Of a DNA stretch of 32,749 nucleotides, positions 14,584 through 23,317 are shown one piece after another (position 1 is the stretch's first letter; each line of letters starts with the position of its first letter). The notes under the pieces are model-generated. The model saw only the letters and a list, made by a program, of their open reading frames with translations, had not been told where the DNA came from and made no database searches. The stretch is from NCBI GenBank assembly GCA_022828135.1, contig JAJEJB010000001.1, positions 1 through 32,749 of the forward strand, read 5' to 3'. The position numbers and the translations under genes are program-made. Origin of the DNA: Acidimicrobiia bacterium (lineage in GTDB: Bacteria > Actinomycetota > Acidimicrobiia > Acidimicrobiales > Aldehydirespiratoraceae).

Positions 14584-15447
14584 TCAGGAGTGGGGTGCGA
14601 TCACCGACTCCCCGAAGGCGGCCAGGCCCTCGGCCGTGTTGCGGAAGTAGAACACCGACGGCACCATCAGCCGCTCCACACCCCACGACTCGGCCTCCTG
14701 GACAGCCGCGGACGGATCGTCACCGAACAGCCCGAGATGCACGGCCGACATCTCCAGGTCTGCGGGATCGCGCCCGCAGTCGGCGGCAGTGTTGCGAGCG
14801 ACATCGAGCAGGTGGGCCATGTCGCCTCCGGCCAGGAACAGACCGTCCCCGACGCGCCCGGACCGGCGGGCCGCCGCCTCGCTGTGTCCGCCGATGTGGA
14901 TCGGGACCTTCCCCGTCACCGGCTTGGGGTTGGAGCTGGCCCGGCGGAACGACACGAACTCGCCGTCGAACGTTACGTCGTCCTCGGCCCACACCCGGCG
15001 CATGACCTCCATGTACTCCTCGGTCCGGTCGCCGCGGCGCTCCCAGGGCACGCCCAGCGCGTCGAACTCCTCGCGCAGCCAGCCAATCCCAACACCCAGC
15101 GTGACCCGGCCCCCTGACAGTACGTCGAGCGTGGCCACCTCCTTGGCGAAGGTGAGCGGATGACGCTCGGGAAGCAGCGAGATGCCGGTGGCCAGCCTGA
15201 TGCTGGAAGTGACGGCGGCCGCGTATCCGAGCCACACCAGGGGGTCGGGAATCGGGTTGTTGCCCGAACCGGGCATCTTGCCGTCAGGCGCGTACGGGTA
15301 GACCGACTCGTAGCCCTCCGGATAGAGGATGTGCTCCACCGTCCACAGCGAGTCGAACCCGGCCTCCTCGGCAGCCTGGGCCAGCAGGGCCGCGCCCTTG
15401 CCCTTTATGAACGTGCCCACGTTGGCGAACGAGATGCCGAACTTCAT
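14584..15447 (-). CDS. LLM-class F420-dependent oxidoreductase
   Basis: The product is 287 aa with GGAG 6 nt before the ATG. The luciferase-like TIM barrel begins MKFGISFANVG. Family hallmarks include SLWTVEHI, the SIRLATGISLLPERHP strand and LSGGRVTLGVGIGW, and the C-terminal half continues KVPIHIGGHSEAAARR. Members closest to this pattern, common in mycobacteria and other actinobacteria, use F420 rather than FMN. No substrate can be inferred. It diverges from the SPFH gene across 61 bp. Confidence 0.88.
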   Translation of the reverse strand: MKFGISFANVGTFIKGKGAALLAQAAEEAGFDSLWTVEHILYPEGYESVYPYAPDGKMPGSGNNPIPDPLVWLGYAAAVTSSIRLATGISLLPERHPLTFAKEVATLDVLSGGRVTLGVGIGWLREEFDALGVPWERRGDRTEEYMEVMRRVWAEDDVTFDGEFVSFRRASSNPKPVTGKVPIHIGGHSEAAARRSGRVGDGLFLAGGDMAHLLDVARNTAADCGRDPADLEMSAVHLGLFGDDPSAAVQEAESWGVERLMVPSVFYFRNTAEGLAAFGESVIAPHS

Positions 15448-15508
15448 CTGTGCTCCCTACTTGGACGCCGACCGGTCACGGTAGCCAGCGGCGCGTCCGG
15501 GTGACAGG

Positions 15509-16447
15509 ATGGCGGACATGACCGAGACCTCCTCCCCCTCCGCTTCGGGCAGTCTCGCCGAGGACTCCTCGACTCCCGCGGTCACGGCCCTCCCCGCCCG
15601 CACCAAGCCGGGCCTGCTCGGCGTGCTGATCGCCCTGGTCGGACTGGTCGTGATCGCGGCCGGGATCGTCGGCGTGGCCGTAGTGGCCTGGCCGCTGGTG
15701 TTCCTCATCCCGGTGGGCGGGATCACATTCGCGTTCGCCTGGCCGGGCCAGTACCTGGTGCAGCCCAACGAGGCGCTGGTGCTGATCCTGTTCGGCCGCT
15801 ACAAGGGCACGGTGGAGATCCCGGGCTGGCACCTGGCCAACCCGTTCACCCGCATGGAGTCCCGCAAGATCTCTCTGCGAGTGCACAACTTCACCACCAG
15901 CGTCTCGAAGGTCAACGACGCCGAGGGCAACCCCATAGAGATCTCCGCGGTGGTGGTGTGGCGGGTGGTCGACACCGCGGCCGCCGTCTTCGAGGTGGAC
16001 GACTTCGAGGACTTCGTCCACGTCCAGAGCGAGACGGCCATACGCCATCTGGGCACCCAGTACCCCTACGACGACTTCGAGGGCGACCGGGTGTCGCTGC
16101 GCTCAGACCCCGACACGGTGGCGGCCACGCTCCACGCGGAGGTGCAGGACCGCCTCGACCGGGCTGGTGTGGAGGTCATCGAGACCCGGCTCAACCATCT
16201 GGCCTACGCCACCGAGATCGCCGAAGCCATGCTGCGACGCCAGCAGGCCGCGGCGGTGGTGGCCGCCCGGCGCACCATCGTGGAGGGCGCCGTCGGCATG
16301 GTCGAGGAGGCCCTCGAACTGCTGGCCGAGCGCTCGGTGGTGGATCTCGACGAGCAGGCCAAGGCTTCGATGGTGGCCAACCTGCTGGTGGTGCTGACCA
16401 GCGAGCAGCAGACCACCCCCATCGTCAACACCGGGTCGCTCCCGTAG
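15509..16447 (+). CDS. SPFH/Band-7 domain membrane protein
   Basis: The product is 312 aa; a second ATG at residue 4 is an equally possible start. Two adjacent hydrophobic segments (about 34-58 and 60-75) anchor the N-terminus. They are followed by the SPFH domain (about 80-230) with [19 protein letters not shown], then [20 protein letters not shown] and [19 protein letters not shown] helical tail rich in Ala and Glu follows ([19 protein letters not shown]). SPFH proteins oligomerise on membranes and scaffold microdomains or control proteases. The gene ends 7 nt before the PatB-like gene. Confidence 0.85.
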   Translation: MADMTETSSPSASGSLAEDSSTPAVTALPARTKPGLLGVLIALVGLVVIAAGIVGVAVVAWPLVFLIPVGGITFAFAWPGQYLVQPNEALVLILFGRYKGTVEIPGWHLANPFTRMESRKISLRVHNFTTSVSKVNDAEGNPIEISAVVVWRVVDTAAAVFEVDDFEDFVHVQSETAIRHLGTQYPYDDFEGDRVSLRSDPDTVAATLHAEVQDRLDRAGVEVIETRLNHLAYATEIAEAMLRRQQAAAVVAARRTIVEGAVGMVEEALELLAERSVVDLDEQAKASMVANLLVVLTSEQQTTPIVNTGSLP

Positions 16448-16454
16448 CCCTGGT

Positions 16455-17651
16455 GTGACTGCACTGGGACCAGAGGCGCGTCTCGGGGACTTCGAGGCCA
16501 GCCTCGACGTCGGGCTCAAGAGGAGCAACCGCAACGCCAAGTGGTCCAAGCACGGCCCTGACGCCCTGCCGGCGTGGGTGGCCGAACACGACTTCCGACC
16601 CCCGCCGGCGGTGACCGGCGCCATGCAGGCCACGATCGACCGCGGCGACTTCGGCTACCACGATATGGAGGAGGATGTGGGCGCGGCCTTTGCCCGCTGG
16701 TCGGCGGAGCGCTACGGCTGGAGCCCCGACCCCGGGTTCGTCCACACCTGCGTGGACGTCCTCCAGGGCGTCACCGCCGCGATCACCGCGCTGGCCGCTC
16801 CCGGCGAGGGCGTGATCCTCACCCCGCCCATCTACCACATCTTCTTGCAGATCTGCCCCACGGCCCGCCGCCCCCAACTCGAGTGGCTGATGCGCCATGA
16901 CCGAGAGGCCGGCTGGACTCTCGACCCCGACGACCTGGAGGCCCTCGTGAAGCGGGAGCCCGGCGCCCGGGTACTGCTGTGGTGCCATCCCCACAACCCC
17001 ACCGGATGGGTTCCCGGCGTCGAAGTGCTCCAGCGGGTCGTGGAGCTGGCCCATGCCTACGACTTCTACGTGGTTTCCGACGAGATCCACGCCGACCTCG
17101 TGTACCGGGACTCGTCGTCCCCATTCGTGCCCTTGCTGTCGATCCCCGGAGCGGCCGAACGGGTGGTGACCGTCACTTCTCCGGCCAAGACGTTCGCCCT
17201 GTCGGGCCTGCGGTGCGCGGTGATGGCCTACGCCGACCGGGGGCTGCGCAGGCGGGTACGCCAGGCCCACCCGCCGCTGTTGCTCGGCCACGCCGCCCGT
17301 ACCGGCATCGACGCCACCATCGCGGCCTGGACGCACGGAGCGGCGTGGACCGACGGGCTCGTGGCCTACCTCGGCGACCGGCGCGACCAGTTGGCGAAGC
17401 GGCTGGCCGCCGAAACCCCGGCGGCCCGGTTCCACCGGCCCGACTCGACCTTCCTGGCGTGGCTGGATGCGTCGGACTGCCGGCTCGGCGACGCCCCCGC
17501 CACGCGTCTGCTGGAGCAGGGTGCGGTCGCCGTGTCGGAGGGCAGCGAGTTCGGTACCAACGGCCGGGGCCATGTGCGCCTCAACTTCGGCACGTCCGCG
17601 GCCGTGCTCGACGAGATCCTCGACCGCTTGACCCCCTGCCTGCGGCCCTAG
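16455..17651 (+). CDS. PatB/MalY-type PLP-dependent C-S lyase (fold-type I aminotransferase-like)
   Basis: The product is 398 aa from a GTG. Family hallmarks are [11 protein letters not shown] near residue 37, [31 protein letters not shown] and the PLP Schiff-base Lys K245 in [13 protein letters not shown]. This set is typical of cystathionine beta-lyase PatB and MalY rather than ordinary aspartate aminotransferases. It would release thiol or sulfide, pyruvate and ammonia from cysteine thioethers. It is followed after 10 nt by the ureohydrolase gene, so it may head the plus-strand catabolic cluster. Confidence 0.85.
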   Translation: MTALGPEARLGDFEASLDVGLKRSNRNAKWSKHGPDALPAWVAEHDFRPPPAVTGAMQATIDRGDFGYHDMEEDVGAAFARWSAERYGWSPDPGFVHTCVDVLQGVTAAITALAAPGEGVILTPPIYHIFLQICPTARRPQLEWLMRHDREAGWTLDPDDLEALVKREPGARVLLWCHPHNPTGWVPGVEVLQRVVELAHAYDFYVVSDEIHADLVYRDSSSPFVPLLSIPGAAERVVTVTSPAKTFALSGLRCAVMAYADRGLRRRVRQAHPPLLLGHAARTGIDATIAAWTHGAAWTDGLVAYLGDRRDQLAKRLAAETPAARFHRPDSTFLAWLDASDCRLGDAPATRLLEQGAVAVSEGSEFGTNGRGHVRLNFGTSAAVLDEILDRLTPCLRP

Positions 17652-17654
17652 GGT
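17649..17654 (+). promoter_or_regulatory. TAGGGT -10-like box overlapping the PatB-like stop codon
   Basis: The first three bases are the stop codon of the upstream gene. The box ends 7 nt before the GTG of the ureohydrolase gene, the same geometry as at the other leaderless-looking starts. It may provide internal initiation within the cluster. Confidence 0.3.
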
Positions 17655-17661
17655 TGAGACC

Positions 17662-18612
17662 GTGACCGGCAATCCGCAGCCGTTGGGCGGGAACGAGATG
17701 CCCCGCTTCGCGGGGATAGCCACCTTCATGCGCCTGCCGGGACGCTCACATCTGACCGAGCTCGACGCGGCCATCGTGGGAGTGCCGTTCGATATCGGCA
17801 CCTCCAACCGGCCCGGCGCACGCTTCGGCCCCCGGGGCATCCGCGACGAGTCGGTGCTGATACGCCCCTACAACATGGCCACCCGGGCCGCACCCTTCGA
17901 CAGCCTGCGCATCGACGACACCGGAGACGTCGCCACCAACCCCTACAACCTGCTGGATTCGGTCGCCCGCATCGAAGCCCACTTCAACGGGATGCTGTCC
18001 CACGGTGTGATCACCGTGGCCCTCGGCGGCGACCACACCATCGTGCTGCCCATCCTGCGCGCTATGCGGGCCCGCCACGGACCGGTCGGGCTGGTACACG
18101 TCGACGCCCACACCGACATCAACGACGAGATGTTCGGCGAGCGCATCGCCCACGGCACCCCGTTCCGCCGGGCAGTGGAGGAGGGCCTGCTCGACTGCTC
18201 GCGGGTGGTCCAGATCGGGATGCGGGCCACCGGCTACGCCGCCGAAGACTTCGACTGGTCGCGCCAGCAGGGCTTCCGGGTGGTGCAGATCGAGGAGTGC
18301 TGGCACCGCTCGCTGGCCCCGCTGATGGACGAGGTGCGCGAGCAGGTCGGCGGCGGACCGGTATATCTGAGCTTCGACATCGACGGTCTCGACCCTTCGT
18401 TCGCTCCCGGCACCGGCACCCCCGAGATCGGCGGTCTCACCACGCCCCAGGCCTTGGAGATCATCCGCGGATGCCGGGGTCTGGACCTGGTGGGCTGTGA
18501 CATGGTCGAGGTGGCGCCCATCTACGACACCTCGGGAATGACGGCCCATATTGCCGCTGATCTCGTCTACGAGATGCTGTGCGTGCTCCCCGGTGTGGAG
18601 TACCGCACCTGA
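17662..18612 (+). CDS. agmatinase/guanidinobutyrase-family ureohydrolase
   Basis: The product is 316 aa from a GTG. The binuclear Mn2+ site of the arginase superfamily is complete: D124 and H125 in GGDHT, D148, H150 and D152 in VDAHTD, and D239 and D241 in SFDIDGLDP. H163-region residues (AHGTPFRRAVEEGLLD) and the loop FDIGTSNRPGARFGPRGIR match agmatinase, guanidinobutyrase and related guanidino-acid hydrolases. It would release urea from a guanidino compound and leave a primary amine. The exact substrate is not determinable. The next genes encode a NicX-like enzyme and a class III aminotransferase; the latter could use the amine product. Confidence 0.88.
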   Translation: MTGNPQPLGGNEMPRFAGIATFMRLPGRSHLTELDAAIVGVPFDIGTSNRPGARFGPRGIRDESVLIRPYNMATRAAPFDSLRIDDTGDVATNPYNLLDSVARIEAHFNGMLSHGVITVALGGDHTIVLPILRAMRARHGPVGLVHVDAHTDINDEMFGERIAHGTPFRRAVEEGLLDCSRVVQIGMRATGYAAEDFDWSRQQGFRVVQIEECWHRSLAPLMDEVREQVGGGPVYLSFDIDGLDPSFAPGTGTPEIGGLTTPQALEIIRGCRGLDLVGCDMVEVAPIYDTSGMTAHIAADLVYEMLCVLPGVEYRT

Positions 18613-18633
18613 GCGGTCGGTGAAGGGATCAGG

Positions 18634-19671
18634 ATGCTCGTAGAGCAGGTCGAGGGGAAGTGGATCGAGGCGTTCGCGGAGACGTTCAGGCTCTGCGGTG
18701 TGACCGAGGGCGAGACCGCCGCCGTGCTATCGGAGTCCCAGAGCCGCCCGGTCAACGTGCAACTCGCCGATTTGGCCCTGCAACGGCTCGGGGCGCGGGT
18801 CTTCCACTTGCGCCTGACCACGCCGCGCCAGAAGGTGGCGGTGCCGGTGCGCTCCACCGGGGCCTCCGACGCCATCGGCGGTCTAGAGCCGGCGGTGGCT
18901 GCCCTGGCCGGGTCGTCGTTCGTGGCCGACTGCACCGTGGAGGGTCTGCTCCACGCCCCCGAGCTGGGAGCGATCCTCGACGGCGGAGCCCGGGTCCTGA
19001 TGGTGTCCAACGAGCATCCCGAGATCCTGGAGCGGCTGCTGCCCGACCCCGCGCTGAAGAGCCGGGTACAGCAGGGAGCGGCCATGCTGGAGCAAGCCGC
19101 TGAGATGCGAGTCACGTCGGCCGCGGGCACCGACTTGACCATCGACGTGTCGCAGGCCCCAGCCGCCGGAAGCTGGGGGTGCACCGACGGTCCGGGCACC
19201 ATCGCGCACTGGCCCGGTGGGCTGTGCCTGTGCTTCCCGGCCGCGGGAACCGTCAACGGCACGCTCGTGCTCGACGCCGGAGATGTGAACCTCACCTTCA
19301 AGCGCTACCTGGAGTCGCCGGTGCGGATGGGCATCACCGATGACTACATCACCGACATCACCGGCGACGGCGTCGACGCCGCGCTCACCGCCAGCTACCT
19401 GGTCGCCTGGGACGACCCCGACGCCTACGCCGTGTCCCACGTCGGATGGGGCATGAACCCCGCGGCCCGCTGGGACGCGATGACGATGTACGACCGCACC
19501 CAGTTCAACGGCACCGAGCTGCGGGCCTTCGCCGGCAACTTCCTGTACTCCACCGGGGCCAACGAGACCGCCGGGCGCCACACCCTGGGCCATTTCGACC
19601 TGCCCATGCGCAACTGCACCGTCACCCTCGACGGCACGCCCGTAGTGTCGGCCGGCACGGTCGTGTTCTGA
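18634..19671 (+). CDS. NicX-like protein, 2,5-dihydroxypyridine 5,6-dioxygenase family
   Basis: The product is 345 aa with GGGA about 7 nt before the ATG. Order and wording of motifs follow NicX: a KWIEAFAETFRLCGV start, LLHAPELGAIL, AGTDLTIDV, a DGPGTIAHWPGG segment, GTLVLDAGD, then SHVGWGMNPAARW and HTLGHFDLPMRNC. NicX binds Fe(II) through two His and one Asp; the equivalents here are the His of SHVGWG and the His and Asp of GHFD, all retained. NicX opens the ring of 2,5-dihydroxypyridine in nicotinate breakdown. No other nicotinate genes are nearby, so the natural substrate may differ. Confidence 0.78.
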   Translation: MLVEQVEGKWIEAFAETFRLCGVTEGETAAVLSESQSRPVNVQLADLALQRLGARVFHLRLTTPRQKVAVPVRSTGASDAIGGLEPAVAALAGSSFVADCTVEGLLHAPELGAILDGGARVLMVSNEHPEILERLLPDPALKSRVQQGAAMLEQAAEMRVTSAAGTDLTIDVSQAPAAGSWGCTDGPGTIAHWPGGLCLCFPAAGTVNGTLVLDAGDVNLTFKRYLESPVRMGITDDYITDITGDGVDAALTASYLVAWDDPDAYAVSHVGWGMNPAARWDAMTMYDRTQFNGTELRAFAGNFLYSTGANETAGRHTLGHFDLPMRNCTVTLDGTPVVSAGTVVF

Positions 19672-19759
19672 GCGCTGGACCCCGCTGGCTGTGCGGCGCC
19701 GGTTCCTACTTCTAGGCTGAGCCGGCTGCCTCACCGTCACGACCTCAGGAGCCCGTCCC

Positions 19760-20977
19760 ATGGGTAATCACGCTCTGCTCCATCCCTTCGCCCCTCCGGC
19801 CAAGCCGGAGTCCGAGATGATCAACATCGTGCGGGCGGAGGGCTCCACCCTCTACGACGACCAGGGGAACTCCTACATCGACGGCCTGGCCAGCCTCTGG
19901 TACTGCCAGATCGGTCATTCCCGTCCGGAGATGGCCGACGCGGCGGCCGCGCAGATGCGCGAGCTCGCCGCCTACAACACCTTCGACCCGTTCACCAACC
20001 CGCCCGCGGCCCGAGCGGCCGAGATGGTCGCAGAACGCTCGCCTCTGACCGACGGGCGGGTGTTCTTCGGCTGCACGGGGTCGGACGCGGTGGACACCGC
20101 ACTCAAGCTCGCCCGCCTCTACGCCCAGCGGACCAGCGGAGCAGAGCGCCAGGTGGTGATACGGCGAACCAACGGCTACCACGGCACCAACTTCGGCGGC
20201 ACCTCGGCCCAGGGCATCGCACCCAACCGCGAGGGATGGGGCGATCTGGTCCCCCACTTCATCGAGGTGCCCAACGACGACATCGAGGTGATGGCCACCG
20301 CGTTCGCCGAGCACGGCGAGCGGGTGGCCGCGGTGATCACCGAGCCGGTGCAGGGCGCAGGCGGCGTGTTCCCACCGCCGGAGGGCTACCTCGGCGGGGT
20401 CCGCCGGCTGTGCGACCAGCACGGCGCCCTGCTGATCCTCGACGAGGTGATCTGCGGATTCGGCCGCACCGGCGAGTGGTTCGGGGCCCAGACGTTCGGC
20501 GTGACGCCCGACATGATGATCTTCGCCAAGGGCGTGACCTCCGGCTACCTGCCCCTCAGCGGCGTGATCGTGAGCCGCCGGGTGTGCGAGAACCTCGAGG
20601 AGCCCGGCTTCCTGCTGCGCACCGGCTACACCTACTCGGGCCATCCCACCGTGGCCGCGGCCGCCATCAAGAACCTGGAGATCATCACCGACGAGGGCCT
20701 CGTGGACCGGGCCCACCATGTGGGCGCCAAGCTCACCGAGGGGCTGGAGGCGCTGGCCGCCGACGGGCTCATCGCGTCGTACCGCGGCGAGGGCGCGGTT
20801 CAGGCCGCGGTGCTGGACCGCCCGTCGATGGACGTGCGCAACGACATGCTGCGCCGCGGCGTGATCGTGCGCCCCATCAACGACGTGCTGGCCCTCTGCC
20901 CGCCACTGGTGATCACCGACGACGAGATCGGCCGGATCATCGACACCATGGCCGAGTCGCTGCGAGCCGTCGCCTAG
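19760..20977 (+). CDS. class III (omega) aminotransferase
   Basis: The product is 405 aa; GGAG lies 7 nt before the ATG and a TAGGCT box about 42 nt upstream. PLP-enzyme motifs are present: YIDGLASLWYCQIGH, FFGCTGSDAVDTALKLAR, NGYHGTNFGGTSAQG, LILDEVICGFGRTGEWFG and the Schiff-base Lys K257 in IFAKGVTSGYLPLSG. This pattern matches omega-amino acid:pyruvate, taurine:pyruvate and putrescine aminotransferases; the donor cannot be fixed by eye. An amine made by the upstream ureohydrolase is one plausible substrate, and an amino-sulfonate such as taurine is another given the ComDE-like genes nearby. Confidence 0.87.
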   Translation: MGNHALLHPFAPPAKPESEMINIVRAEGSTLYDDQGNSYIDGLASLWYCQIGHSRPEMADAAAAQMRELAAYNTFDPFTNPPAARAAEMVAERSPLTDGRVFFGCTGSDAVDTALKLARLYAQRTSGAERQVVIRRTNGYHGTNFGGTSAQGIAPNREGWGDLVPHFIEVPNDDIEVMATAFAEHGERVAAVITEPVQGAGGVFPPPEGYLGGVRRLCDQHGALLILDEVICGFGRTGEWFGAQTFGVTPDMMIFAKGVTSGYLPLSGVIVSRRVCENLEEPGFLLRTGYTYSGHPTVAAAAIKNLEIITDEGLVDRAHHVGAKLTEGLEALAADGLIASYRGEGAVQAAVLDRPSMDVRNDMLRRGVIVRPINDVLALCPPLVITDDEIGRIIDTMAESLRAVA

Positions 20978-21004
20978 GCCCGGGCTTCGCTGGCAGGCGA
21001 GAGG

Positions 21005-22138
21005 ATGGGATCCGAACTGCTGGAACGGGCCCGCGAGCTGCGCTCGGTGATCGACGCCGCCGGCTCTGCCGCGGCAGAGACCGGAGCCACCGCGCTGCCG
21101 CAGGAGGTGGTGGACGCCTGCTTCGAGGCGGGCCTGTACGGCACCTTGTCGCCGCGTGCCGTGGGCGGCGCCGAACTGCCCATCGAGGACTGCCTGGAGG
21201 TGTTCGCCGAGGTGGCCTACGCCGACGGCTCCGCCGGCTGGTCCCTCATGGCCGGAGCCACCGCCGCCTGCTTCTTCGGGGCCTACTGCCCCGACAGCTT
21301 CACCGACCAGATGTTCGCCGGAGGTGTTGTTCCGGTGGTGGCCGGTCAATTCGCGCCCAACGGAACGGCTGTCCCCAACGGCGACGGGTACCGGCTCACC
21401 GGCGAGTACAGCTTCGGATCGGGCGTCGCCCATGCCGACTGGGTGGGCGGGGGCGCCTTCACCGCCCCGCCCGAGGGCGAGCAGGCCGAGTTCCGCCTGA
21501 TGATGATGCCCCGCTCCGCGGTCGAGGTGCTCGGCAACTGGGATGTGCTGGGGCTCCGGGCCACGTCGTCCTACGACTACCGCATCGACGCCCAGGTGCC
21601 CGCCGACGCCACCTTCGAGTTCTTCTCCCCCACCCGGTACCGGGGCAGCCCCATGTACGACCTCGGGGTGATCATCCTCACCGAGATCGGCCACATGGGC
21701 TGGACCATCGGGGTGATCCGCCGAGCCATCGACGAGGCGGTGGCCATCGCCAAGGTACGGGCCCGCATGGCCGCGCCGTCGGTCATCGCCACCGATCCCC
21801 GCTTCCGTTACGAGTTCGCCATGGGGGTGTCGCGCTGCGAAGCGGCCGAGACGTGGTGCCGCCAGGCGTTCCGCGACGCCGAGCAGGCGGCCGAGGCCGG
21901 CTCGGGCCGCGACCCGGTGCTGGCCACCAACGTCAAGCAGTCGGCCACGCTGCTCACCCAGGAGGGCCTGGGCCTGATTCGCAACCTCTACGAGTGGTGC
22001 GGCACCGAGGCCCTGCGCGATGGGCCGCTGCAGCGCTGCTTCCGCGACATGCACGCCGGCAGCCAGCACGTGCTGGTCGGAGACCGCAACCCCCACGAGT
22101 ACGCCGACCTCCGCCTATCCGACCCCGACCCCTCCTAG
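21005..22138 (+). CDS. acyl-CoA-dehydrogenase-fold flavin monooxygenase-like protein
   Basis: The product is 377 aa, 27 nt downstream of the aminotransferase gene. The ACAD fold is visible: GLYGTLSPRAVGG, SAGWSLMAGATA, a middle domain with GYRLTGEYSFGSG, and LGLRATSSYDYRI. A C-terminal helical domain follows, with HMGWTIGVIRRAID. The Gly-rich C-terminal motif of true acyl-CoA dehydrogenases is replaced by NLYEWCGTEALRDGPLQRCFRD, as in group D flavin monooxygenases (HsaA, DszC, HpaB-like). It probably needs a separate flavin reductase, which is not seen here. It is convergent with the ComE-like gene, with a 6-nt gap. Confidence 0.8.
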   Translation: MGSELLERARELRSVIDAAGSAAAETGATALPQEVVDACFEAGLYGTLSPRAVGGAELPIEDCLEVFAEVAYADGSAGWSLMAGATAACFFGAYCPDSFTDQMFAGGVVPVVAGQFAPNGTAVPNGDGYRLTGEYSFGSGVAHADWVGGGAFTAPPEGEQAEFRLMMMPRSAVEVLGNWDVLGLRATSSYDYRIDAQVPADATFEFFSPTRYRGSPMYDLGVIILTEIGHMGWTIGVIRRAIDEAVAIAKVRARMAAPSVIATDPRFRYEFAMGVSRCEAAETWCRQAFRDAEQAAEAGSGRDPVLATNVKQSATLLTQEGLGLIRNLYEWCGTEALRDGPLQRCFRDMHAGSQHVLVGDRNPHEYADLRLSDPDPS

Positions 22139-22144
22139 GACCCG

Positions 22145-22798
22145 CTACTGCTTGCGGTCCTTCATTAGGGCTATGTCCTGGGGTGGGACTCCGGTGATCC
22201 AGATGCCTTCCAGGCGCTCGACGTAGCGCACGAAGCGGTACTTGTCCTCGATGCCGTCCGTTCGGCGGGGCCGCACGTGGGAATGGCCGGGCCGGGTGCG
22301 CACGTTGATGAAGCTGCACACGTTGCGGGAGAAGGCCAGCTCGATCTCGGCGTCAAGTTCGTCCTCGGCCGTGACGTCCACCGTATAGGGAATCCCGCAT
22401 CCGGCCGCGACAGCGGCCAGGTCGACCCGGCCGGCGGTGGCGGTGGGCCGGCGTCCCTGGCTGCTCCAGCCGATCGACTCGTATACGCCGTTGTCCACCA
22501 CGAACACCACCAGGTTGTCGGGCTGCTGCTCTCCCATGGCCACCAGCTGGCCCAGCTCCATCAGCACCGACCCGTCGCCGTCGAGGCACACGATCCTGCG
22601 GTGGGGCAGAGCCAGCGCCAAGCCCACCGCCATGCCGATCACGTCGCCCATCTGGCCGAGGTGGGCGGTCCGGTGGTGCTCCTCGGTGTGGTGGGCCCAC
22701 TCGAACGACACCGCCCCGATGTAGGTGGACATCACCAGGCAGTCGTCGGGCAGCCTGCCGGCCAGCCGGCCGAGCCACTCGTAGCGGTCCAGGGCCAC
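22145..22798 (-). CDS. ThDP-binding subunit of ComDE-like (sulfopyruvate/phosphonopyruvate-type) 2-oxoacid decarboxylase
   Basis: The product is 217 aa from GTG 22798, with GGAGG 7 nt upstream. It is the C-terminal ThDP-binding half of a split decarboxylase, like ComE. The cofactor motif GDGSVLMELGQLVAMGEQQP...VVDNG matches GDG-x(about 25)-(N/D)N. Other family features are HLGQMGDVIGMAVGLALA and the SQGRRPTATAGRVDLAAVA stretch. ComE with ComD converts sulfopyruvate to sulfoacetaldehyde; the single-chain homologue acts on phosphonopyruvate. The substrate here is unproven. The start lies 2 nt past the ComD-like stop, and it is the last gene of the five-gene minus-strand operon. Confidence 0.85.
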   Translation of the reverse strand: MALDRYEWLGRLAGRLPDDCLVMSTYIGAVSFEWAHHTEEHHRTAHLGQMGDVIGMAVGLALALPHRRIVCLDGDGSVLMELGQLVAMGEQQPDNLVVFVVDNGVYESIGWSSQGRRPTATAGRVDLAAVAAGCGIPYTVDVTAEDELDAEIELAFSRNVCSFINVRTRPGHSHVRPRRTDGIEDKYRFVRYVERLEGIWITGVPPQDIALMKDRKQ

Positions 22799-22800
22799 CC

Positions 22801-23313
22801 TCAGTCCTCCCACACGCAGTCGCCGGAGACGAGCACGGCCGCGGGATGGAGCTGGGCCTCGGAGATCCGCTTGGCCCGCACGATCGACTTGGCCAGATCT
22901 TCGACATGGCGGACGACCAAGTACTTGATCCGCAGCGCGTCCAACAGGGGCTCGGCCACGATCCCGTGGGGGATCCCCCAGTGCTCCGTCTCGCCCACGT
23001 CGCCCCGGTACGAGCACAGCAGCGTGACGGGCACGCCGGTGCCCAACGAGATGCGGGCTATGTACTCCGAGGCCACCCGCAGCCCGCTGTTCTCCATGAT
23101 CAGGGCGGGCTTGCGGCCCCCGAGCCAGGCTCCCGCACAGATCGAGAACCCGACGCCTTCGTTGCAGACGGGCACGTAGCGGATGTCATCGTCGAGCTCG
23201 ACCCGCTCGTGCAGCGGCCTTTGCCAGCCGTCGGGCAGCCCGGAGACAAAGTCGATGCCCGCGGCCCGCAGCCCCTCATGGGCGGCGTCGAGGGCGGCAG
23301 CGGTCATGGCCAC
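22801..23313 (-). CDS. pyrimidine-domain subunit of ComDE-like 2-oxoacid decarboxylase
   Basis: The product is 170 aa from GTG 23313, 7 nt after GGGAGGG; ATG 23307 is an alternative. It is the N-terminal (Pyr) half of the decarboxylase, like ComD. LRAAGIDFVSGLPDGW opens the domain. VPVCNEGVGFSICAGAWLGG carries the Glu that activates the ThDP aminopyrimidine, and LIMENSGL and SYRGDVGETEHWGIPHG follow. It starts 4 nt after the NrfD stop codon. Such close packing with a membrane redox module is not how comD is arranged in coenzyme M or cysteate pathways that I know of. Confidence 0.85.
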   Translation of the reverse strand: MAMTAAALDAAHEGLRAAGIDFVSGLPDGWQRPLHERVELDDDIRYVPVCNEGVGFSICAGAWLGGRKPALIMENSGLRVASEYIARISLGTGVPVTLLCSYRGDVGETEHWGIPHGIVAEPLLDALRIKYLVVRHVEDLAKSIVRAKRISEAQLHPAAVLVSGDCVWED

Positions 23314-23317
23314 GGCG

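Noticed and set aside
19672..19759. Possible riboswitch or small RNA in the 88-bp gap before the aminotransferase gene
   Set aside because: Only a TAGGCT box and a ribosome-binding site are visible; no conserved aptamer-like core or strong hairpin could be seen.
19745..22096. 783-residue minus-strand open frame opposite the aminotransferase and flavoprotein genes
   Set aside because: It covers two well-supported plus-strand genes, has no recognisable motif, and is Gly/His/Val-rich shadow sequence.
22799..23017. Longer 290-residue version of the ComE-like subunit
   Set aside because: It would overlap most of the ComD-like gene's end; GTG 22798 is preceded by GGAGG at proper spacing and matches the family length.
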